Shown one piece after another: positions 59,069 to 64,000 of a stretch of 64,000 bases of DNA. The translations under genes were made by a program, and so were the position numbers. The notes below the pieces were generated by a model that was given only the letters and a program-made list of their open reading frames with translations, was not told the DNA's origin and did not search any database. Position 1 is the stretch's first letter, and the number at the start of each line of letters is the position of its first letter. Source of the DNA: Bacteroidota bacterium (GTDB lineage: Bacteria > Bacteroidota > Bacteroidia > NS11-12g > UBA955); NCBI GenBank assembly GCA_027488835.1, contig JAIYAW010000001.1, positions 424,254-488,253 on the forward strand. Reading direction: 5' to 3'.

Positions 59069-60292
59069 ATGAACCTAGAACACCGTTTCTGCAATTATGT
59101 GAAAATTGATACGCAAAGTGATCCTGAGTCAACTACGTTTCCGAGTACCGAAAAACAAAAAGATTTGAGTAGGGTTTTGGTGGCCGAATTGTTGGAAATG
59201 GGATTAACCGATGCGCATTTAGATGAGTTTGGTTATGTGTATGCTACGTTGCCGTCGAATGTAAATAAAAAAGTGCCTGTAATTTGCTTTTGCTCTCATG
59301 TTGATACCTCTCCAGATTGCACTGGGGCCAATGTGAAACCCATTGTGCATAGAAATTATCAAGGACAAGACATAGTGCTTCCCGACGATACTTCTCAGGT
59401 AATTAAACCATCGGAACACCCATATTTGTTAGAAAGAATTGGTGACGATATTGTTACCGCTTCGGGTACAACCCTTTTGGGAGCTGATGATAAAGCAGGC
59501 GTTGCCGTGATTATGGATTTCGTTCAAAAAATGGTTCAAAATCCGAATATCCCTCATGGCGATATTAAAATTTTATTTACCCCAGATGAGGAAATTGGAC
59601 ATGGGGTAGATCATGTAAATATTGAAAAATTAGGGGCCGATTATGGCTATACCCTCGATGCAGGTGAGCGCGGTTGCTACGAAGATGAAACGTTTAGCGC
59701 CGATGGTGCAACAGTGAATTTTTATGGAATTTCTGCCCATCCTGGTTATGCCAAAGATAAGTTGGTGAATGCGTTGAAAATTGCTGGCGATTTTTTAAGC
59801 CGTTTGCCAAAGAATGAATGGAGTCCTGAAACCACGTCTGATCGTGAGGGATTTGTTCACCCGGTTACCATGGGTGGCGGTGCCGAGCATGCCTATGTAA
59901 AATTCATTGTGAGGGACTTTATTACAGCGAATTTGGCAGAGCACGAAGCAAAGTTGAAGTCGTTGATGGAGGCTACAGTAGCTGATTATCCGGGAGCAAC
60001 AGCAAGTATGGAAGTGGCTGAGCAATATCGCAATATGAAAGATGTGGTTCAATTGACACCTGAAATTTCTGAATATGCAATCAAGGCAATTGAAATGGCT
60101 GGTATGACGCCACAGTTAACGAGTGCACGCGGCGGAACCGATGGTAGCAGATTGAGCTTCATGGGATTGCCTTGTCCGAATATTTTCACTGGTGAAATGG
60201 CATTTCATGGAAAGCACGAATATGTGAGCGTTCAAGACATGGAAAAAGCGAGTGAGGTATTGGTACATTTGAGCGGTTTGTGGGCACAATAG
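59069..60292 (+). CDS. pepT: Peptidase T (tripeptide aminopeptidase)
   Basis: A 407-residue M20-family metallopeptidase that removes N-terminal residues from tripeptides in the cytoplasm. Zinc and catalytic residues are in CFCSHVDTSPDCTG (His, Asp), LLGADDKAGVAVI (Asp), LFTPDEEIGHGVDHVN (Glu-Glu), and the C-terminal MAFHGKHEYVSVQDM. RGGTDGSRLSFMGLPCPN is the conserved substrate loop. Normal length. The promoter and decamer repeats lie directly upstream. Confidence 0.96.
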   Translation: MNLEHRFCNYVKIDTQSDPESTTFPSTEKQKDLSRVLVAELLEMGLTDAHLDEFGYVYATLPSNVNKKVPVICFCSHVDTSPDCTGANVKPIVHRNYQGQDIVLPDDTSQVIKPSEHPYLLERIGDDIVTASGTTLLGADDKAGVAVIMDFVQKMVQNPNIPHGDIKILFTPDEEIGHGVDHVNIEKLGADYGYTLDAGERGCYEDETFSADGATVNFYGISAHPGYAKDKLVNALKIAGDFLSRLPKNEWSPETTSDREGFVHPVTMGGGAEHAYVKFIVRDFITANLAEHEAKLKSLMEATVADYPGATASMEVAEQYRNMKDVVQLTPEISEYAIKAIEMAGMTPQLTSARGGTDGSRLSFMGLPCPNIFTGEMAFHGKHEYVSVQDMEKASEVLVHLSGLWAQ

Positions 60293-60327
60293 AACAAAGA
60301 ATTAATTTTGCCATCCCGACATATTAT

Positions 60328-60357
60328 AAAAAGGCCTCTGATGTATCTGGGGCCTTT
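60328..60357. terminator. Terminator between pepT and the acidic protein gene
   Basis: AAAAAGGCC...GGCCTTTGTT stem-loop between convergent genes; AAAGGCC/GGCCTTT forms the stem. Confidence 0.75.
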
Positions 60358-60386
60358 GTTGTATAGAGTTGTTTACAGTGGCGAAA

Positions 60387-60692
60387 TTACGCGCCCTCTT
60401 CTTCGAATTCCTCGTCGTCGTCGTATTCTTCCTCGTCGTCGTATTCGTCAATCAACCACTCGTTGTCGATGTTGTCCCAAACTGCGCATTGGCTCAATTC
60501 AAGTTGTTCGCAAATTTCTTTTAACTCAGGATAAGATTCATAAATCTGCTCCAACGATACTACCACAATTTCTTCCTCATTGTTGGGTTTGTCGCCTACA
60601 AATTCCCATTGGTCTTCGGCATCGCGTAAAATGGCAACAATGGTTTCCTCTTTGCTCAATAATTTATTGGTGGTATAGCAGTTTTCTAACAT
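60387..60692 (-). CDS. Hypothetical acidic protein
   Basis: A 101-residue cytoplasmic protein. The N-terminal 55 residues (MLENCYTTNKLLSKEETIVAILRDAEDQWEFVGDKPNNEEEIVVVSLEQIY) vaguely recall the DUF2185/immunity-type fold, but not strongly. The last 30 residues are almost wholly Asp, Glu and Tyr (DEYDDEEEYDDDEEFEEEGA). I do not recognise it with confidence. The acidic tail could mimic nucleic acid or bind cations; that is speculation. Confidence 0.6.
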   Translation of the reverse strand: MLENCYTTNKLLSKEETIVAILRDAEDQWEFVGDKPNNEEEIVVVSLEQIYESYPELKEICEQLELSQCAVWDNIDNEWLIDEYDDEEEYDDDEEFEEEGA

Positions 60693-60784
60693 GATCTTTA
60701 TTTTGTTGTAAATTCAAGTACAAAGATAGTACTTCATTGTTGTCGTTTTTATTTTTGAGGGACGCATTTCTGAAAAATTCATGA

Positions 60785-60792
60785 TAAATTTG
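60785..60792 (+). promoter_or_regulatory. -7 element of the threonine aldolase-like gene
   Basis: TAAATTTG, 51 nt upstream of the ATG at 60844; a TTACTTTG directly follows it. The leader contains a TCCCTCAAAA decamer (60823-60832). Confidence 0.4.
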
Positions 60793-60843
60793 TTACTTTG
60801 AGAGCCGGCTCACGGCAAAATGTCCCTCAAAATAATAAAAGTT

Positions 60844-61878
60844 ATGAATACACTTGCAGCCACAGAACTTCGCTCCGATACCTTTACAAAACCTACACCC
60901 AATATGCTCACCGCCATGATGAATGCCGCAGTGGGTGATGATGTGTTTGGTGAAGATCCCTCCATCAACGCCTTGGAACAAATGGCCGCCAATATGTTTG
61001 GTATGGAAGCAGCCCTGTTTTGTCCCTCAGGAACCATGACCAACCAAATTGCCATCAATGTGCATACACAACCCGGCGATGAGGTCATTTGCGAGGAAGG
61101 CTCGCATATTTTTTATTACGAGGGAGGTGGTATTGGCAGGAATTCTGGCTGTCAAGCCAGGTTAATCAAAGGCAACCGCGGACAAATTACGGCTGCGCAA
61201 ATTGCCGAAGTAATCAACCCCGACGATGTGCACCGCGCCAGAACCCGCTTGGTGAGTTTAGAAAACACCTGCAACAGGGGTGGGGGAAGTTGCTACAACC
61301 TCAATGAGATTGCCGAAATTCGGAATCTTTGCAACGCCCATGGATTGAGTTTGCACCTCGATGGAGCCCGTTTGATGAATGCCATTGTGGCCCAAAACGA
61401 AGATCCGTTGACATACGGAAAACTATTTCACAGTATTTCGTTGTGCTTGAGCAAAGGACTTGGTGCTCCGGTGGGAAGCGTGCTTTTGGGTAGCAAGGAA
61501 TTTATCAAAGAGGCTAGAAGGGTAAGAAAAGTAATGGGCGGCGGCATGCGCCAAGCTGGATTTTTAGCAGCCGCTGCAAGCTATGCGTTGGAGCATCAAG
61601 TTGAAAGACTTGCCATTGATCACGCACATGCAAAAAAATTGGGGATGGTTTTAAGCGAACTCAATTGGGTTGATTCGGTGTTGCCGGTAGAAACCAATAT
61701 TGTCATTTTTGCCATCAAAATGCCAGCAACGGTAAAGCAAGTTTCGGATTATTTGTTGCAATACAACATTCGGGTTTCGGCCATGAGTTCCACCCAAATT
61801 CGCATGGTAACGCACCTCGATGTTACCCCCGAAATGATCGATTTTGTGATAGAGAAACTACATGATTTTTCTATGTAA
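60844..61878 (+). CDS. Low-specificity L-threonine aldolase / beta-eliminating lyase family
   Basis: A 344-residue PLP enzyme. I start at the ATG at 60844 (MNTLAATELRSDTFTKPTPNML) because the track start adds nine leader residues (MSLKIIKV) that precede the fold. LRSDTFTKPTPNML, GDDVFGEDPSINALE, ALFCPSGTMTNQIAI, HLDGARLMNA and the PLP lysine in SLCLSKGLGAPVGSVLLG are aldolase-group motifs. It cleaves threonine or allo-threonine to glycine and acetaldehyde. Glycine dehydrogenase is encoded 27 kb away, which may be metabolically linked. Confidence 0.9.
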   Translation: MNTLAATELRSDTFTKPTPNMLTAMMNAAVGDDVFGEDPSINALEQMAANMFGMEAALFCPSGTMTNQIAINVHTQPGDEVICEEGSHIFYYEGGGIGRNSGCQARLIKGNRGQITAAQIAEVINPDDVHRARTRLVSLENTCNRGGGSCYNLNEIAEIRNLCNAHGLSLHLDGARLMNAIVAQNEDPLTYGKLFHSISLCLSKGLGAPVGSVLLGSKEFIKEARRVRKVMGGGMRQAGFLAAAASYALEHQVERLAIDHAHAKKLGMVLSELNWVDSVLPVETNIVIFAIKMPATVKQVSDYLLQYNIRVSAMSSTQIRMVTHLDVTPEMIDFVIEKLHDFSM

Positions 61879-61956
61879 TTGAATTATAATATTTTGGTAT
61901 AAAAAAGTATTAATTTAGTCAATCAACTGACTAAATTAATAGTTTTTGAATGCAAG

Positions 61957-62058
61957 GTGAAGCAAAAAGGCAAAATTACCAAGGCCTTTACCTCCAAATA
62001 TCCAGAAGCACAAGTTGCCTTAGTAACCGAAGCAAATTTCTTAGAATATTTGGGCTAA
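61957..62058 (+). other. Short open frame, possible remnant of a BRCT-like C-terminus
   Basis: The plus strand reads an open frame of about 50 codons from a stop before 61912 to a TAA at 62056: LTKLIVFECKVKQKGKITKAFTSKYPEAQVALVTEANFLEYLG. It has only GTG at 61957 as a start. The ending (KGKITKA...VALVTEANFLEYLG) resembles the end of a BRCT domain. It is too short to be a real protein; I suspect a decayed gene tail next to the converging lipoprotein-like gene. A weak AT-only inverted repeat (ATTAATTTAGT/ACTAAATTAAT) lies at its start. Confidence 0.25.
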
Positions 62059-62066
62059 AAACAAAA

Positions 62067-62921
62067 TTATTTTGAAATGCGTTTAAAGAATTTAGGTGCA
62101 CGGGCTGGTATAATTTCACCTTCGATGCTACTTCCTTCTTGAAAATAGGCTTTGGTTCCCACTTCGCCGGGCAATGTCCAGCAATTTTGATTGTAATAGA
62201 TAAAGCTAGATTCTGAGGGATAAGGCAGTTTGATTTGCAGAATGCCCTGATAGTTGTTATAAAGTACTTGTACCTGTATTTCAGATTTTTCAAGTGAATT
62301 TTTCAAAATGTATTTTCCTTTGATTTCATTTCTGATTTTTGAGGGAAACAAGCACAGGGTATCTTGGCTGGCAGAATCGCAAAAAACTCCAAAAATAGTG
62401 TTGTCGCAATTTGATCCTGCACTTTGAAATGATTTCACAAACTTTTCAAATGCCGGAGCAGATATAATTTCGGGTGCGGTAAATTTTTTATTGGCATCAA
62501 CAATTTCTAATGCATACCATCCAGATAAACTTCCTCTGCCGCCGGCAATGAGGGTGTCGTAATCTTGAAGGAAAGTGCAAACAGCTTTAAATTTTCTTCC
62601 TTTCACAAAGGGTTCTTTGTGTCGGATGAATTGATTATCAGAAAGCCATATAGAAAAGGAGTCGATTTTATTTTGATTGTCTACAACTTGAATAATGCCA
62701 TTAAATGGACCTTCAAGGTATTCGATGAAGGTAAATTCCTTTAATGAATAGCCAGGTGCCAAATAGATTTTTTGACCATTATTGCCGCAAATAATTGTCC
62801 TTTTTGAATCACTGCAAGGTTCAGTGGTAGTGGATATTTTTACTTGCTTATCTTGTTGGGAAAACCCAATATTGAAAATAAAATAAGAAAACAGAAAAAG
62901 AAAAGATTTGGGTTTCATCAA
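62067..62921 (-). CDS. Hypothetical secreted protein
   Basis: A 284-residue exported protein; the signal peptide is FLFLFSYFIFNIGFSQ. It contains two beta-rich blocks: SKRTIICGNNGQKIYLAPGYSLKEFTFIEYLEGPFNG, YDTLIAGGRGSLSGWYALEI and the C-terminal YILKNSLEKSEIQVQVLYNNYQGILQIKLPYPSESSFIYYNQNCWTLPGEVG. Six cysteines in the mature part (EPCSD, IICGN, AVCTF, SNCDN, FGVFCDS, TLCLFP) could form disulphides. No T9SS domain. I do not recognise a family. It lies downstream of the AsmA-like gene with a 9-nt gap, so it may share its transcript. Confidence 0.65.
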   Translation of the reverse strand: MMKPKSFLFLFSYFIFNIGFSQQDKQVKISTTTEPCSDSKRTIICGNNGQKIYLAPGYSLKEFTFIEYLEGPFNGIIQVVDNQNKIDSFSIWLSDNQFIRHKEPFVKGRKFKAVCTFLQDYDTLIAGGRGSLSGWYALEIVDANKKFTAPEIISAPAFEKFVKSFQSAGSNCDNTIFGVFCDSASQDTLCLFPSKIRNEIKGKYILKNSLEKSEIQVQVLYNNYQGILQIKLPYPSESSFIYYNQNCWTLPGEVGTKAYFQEGSSIEGEIIPARAPKFFKRISK

Positions 62922-62930
62922 TGAACCTAC

Positions 62931-64000
62931 TTATTTCTCGTTGATCTTGTTTCTTTGCTCTTCTGCATTTTTTATAATCTCGGCAGATTTATTGTCGGCT
63001 TCTGCAACCAAAGCATCGGCTTTTTTATTGGCTTCAGCTTCAAGTTTATTGGCGCTATTTCCTGCAGCAAGTTTGAATTGGTTGGCTTTTTTCTCAGCTT
63101 CTTTTTTCAATATTTTTACCGCTTTTTCAGCAGCAAATTTTTCGATTGGATTAGATGCTTTGGCCATTAATTTGTCAGCTTCGTCGTTTGCTTTTTTCAA
63201 AGCTTCATTTGCAAGTCTGTCGCCTTCTGTTCTTTCCTTTTCGGCTAATTTGTGCGCTTCTTGGCGCAATTGATCAGCCTTTTCACGGGCAGTTTGTTTT
63301 AAGTTTTCGGCCTGAGCTCTGGCTTTATTCAAAATATCATCGGCTGCTTTATTGACTTTGTTTTTAATTTCTTCCTTGCCTTTGTCTAGATATGGTTGTG
63401 CCAAACCTTTGCCAAACGCTTTCCAATCAATCACCAATTTCGGATTTTGAACGGTTCCTGTAATTTTCAAAGGCAATGATTTTCCTTCGGCAATAATACG
63501 TCCCCCAAAATCAATGGATTGATCTAATTTCACTTTGCCAATCATACTCATTTTACCACCTTTAGGCAATTTCATACGGATAGAATCCTTCAATTTCAAT
63601 TCGCCATTTTCAATGGTAAATCCAACTTTTGTAGGTTGTAATTCAAGTTTTTTAGCATCCCATTTAAAGAATTTACCGGCTTCACTCAACCAGTTTGGCA
63701 TGTTAATCAAACCTTTCAAAACATTCAAATTTCCATCGGCAAAAACAGAATTCATGTCAACGCCCATTTCTTGGGTTAGGTTGGTTTTTAAATTCATGTT
63801 TAAGTTTGCCAATCCTTCAATGTCTTTCAACGCAGGGGCATATTTGTTTACCAAGGCTATTTTCTCATTTAGTTTTGAGGGATTTAAATTCGATAGCGCA
63901 ATGCTGCTATTTACAATAGGATCGCCACCTTTCACGTGTGCATACGAAGTGCGGTTCATTTCGAAGGTGCTTCCCCATAAACTTGCTTTGATAGGATCGA
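62931..64000 (-). CDS. AsmA-like protein with coiled-coil tail, N-terminus cut by window edge
   Basis: The reverse frame continues past the ATG at 63959 up to the window edge (DPIKASLWGSTFEMNRTSYAHVKGGDPIV), so the gene is partial. The upstream part has the AsmA/DUF3971-type beta pattern (VNSSIALSNLNPSKLNEKIALVNKYAPALKDIEGLANLNMNLKTNLTQ and ENGELKLKDSIRMKLPKGGKMSMIGKVKLDQSIDFGGRIIAEG). After VQNPKLVIDWKAFGKGLAQPYLDKG, the last 150 residues are a Lys/Ala/Glu-rich coiled coil (KARAQAENLKQTAREKADQLRQEAHKLAEKERTEGDRL...). Proteins of this class are periplasmic bridges suggested to carry lipids to the outer membrane. Confidence 0.75.
   Translation of the reverse strand, partial: DPIKASLWGSTFEMNRTSYAHVKGGDPIVNSSIALSNLNPSKLNEKIALVNKYAPALKDIEGLANLNMNLKTNLTQEMGVDMNSVFADGNLNVLKGLINMPNWLSEAGKFFKWDAKKLELQPTKVGFTIENGELKLKDSIRMKLPKGGKMSMIGKVKLDQSIDFGGRIIAEGKSLPLKITGTVQNPKLVIDWKAFGKGLAQPYLDKGKEEIKNKVNKAADDILNKARAQAENLKQTAREKADQLRQEAHKLAEKERTEGDRLANEALKKANDEADKLMAKASNPIEKFAAEKAVKILKKEAEKKANQFKLAAGNSANKLEAEANKKADALVAEADNKSAEIIKNAEEQRNKINEK

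Overview
The window is a 64 kb chromosomal segment of a low-GC member of the Bacteroidota. The support is the recurring TAnnTTTG-type -7 promoter element upstream of many genes, a type IX secretion (T9SS) cargo protein with a C-terminal sorting domain close to a PorX-type regulator, a GIN-domain (DUF2807) lipoprotein, a caa3-type oxidase operon in the order usual for this phylum, and small Bacteroidota-type proteins. I cannot resolve order or genus. No rRNA operon, intact insertion sequence, CRISPR array or prophage is visible.

Layout. 1-2.5 kb: maf (cut by the window edge) and hbd on the minus strand, divergent from queA. 2.5-15.7 kb: an accessory polysaccharide locus with a nearly complete Wzx/Wzy-type set (phosphoglycosyl transferase, Wza-like exporter, Wzz-like co-polymerase, Wzx flippase, Wzy-like polymerase, four glycosyltransferases, two hexapeptide acyltransferases). 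It is bracketed by an intact XRE regulator on the right and a gutted copy of the same regulator on the left, and by two identical terminator hairpins, the right one belonging to tRNA-Leu(GAG). 15.8-20 kb: rhomboid protease, GIN-domain lipoprotein, TPR protein, HD hydrolase and rsmA. 20-29 kb: one long oxidase operon (coxB, ctaD, ctaA, ctaB, two subunit III-type genes, subunit IV, SCO, DUF420, a small CxxC membrane protein, DUF983). 29-34 kb: recA, radC and gcvP. 34-44 kb: a T9SS cargo protein, thiamine pyrophosphokinase, porX, tsaE, exonuclease III, purM-like gene, a secreted protein, LMW phosphatase, haem-binding protein and a DnaQ-like exonuclease. 44-47 kb: a lipoprotein next to an orphan copy of the XRE operator, tRNA-Ala(GGC), and surE-99aa-lpxB. 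47-52 kb: a membrane-anchored propeller protein facing a propeller histidine kinase and its LytTR response regulator. 52-64 kb: mutarotase, MenE-like ligase, exported class V aminotransferase, anmK, glutamate dehydrogenase, a four-helix-bundle (S23/IVP-type) gene flanked by inverted arrays of a 10-bp repeat, pepT, an acidic protein, threonine aldolase-like enzyme, a secreted protein and a partial AsmA-like protein.

The observations most worth following are: (1) the four-helix-bundle gene, whose reading frame extends well upstream of any usable start codon and which sits between decamer arrays, the right-hand one carried on a tandemly duplicated 102-bp unit; (2) a dispersed decamer TTTTGAGGGA present 13 times on both strands and in several reading frames, absent from the polysaccharide locus; (3) a shared operator-like sequence at three sites that ties together the intact, broken and missing copies of an XRE regulator; (4) recurring pairs of near-identical terminators that bracket accessory segments.
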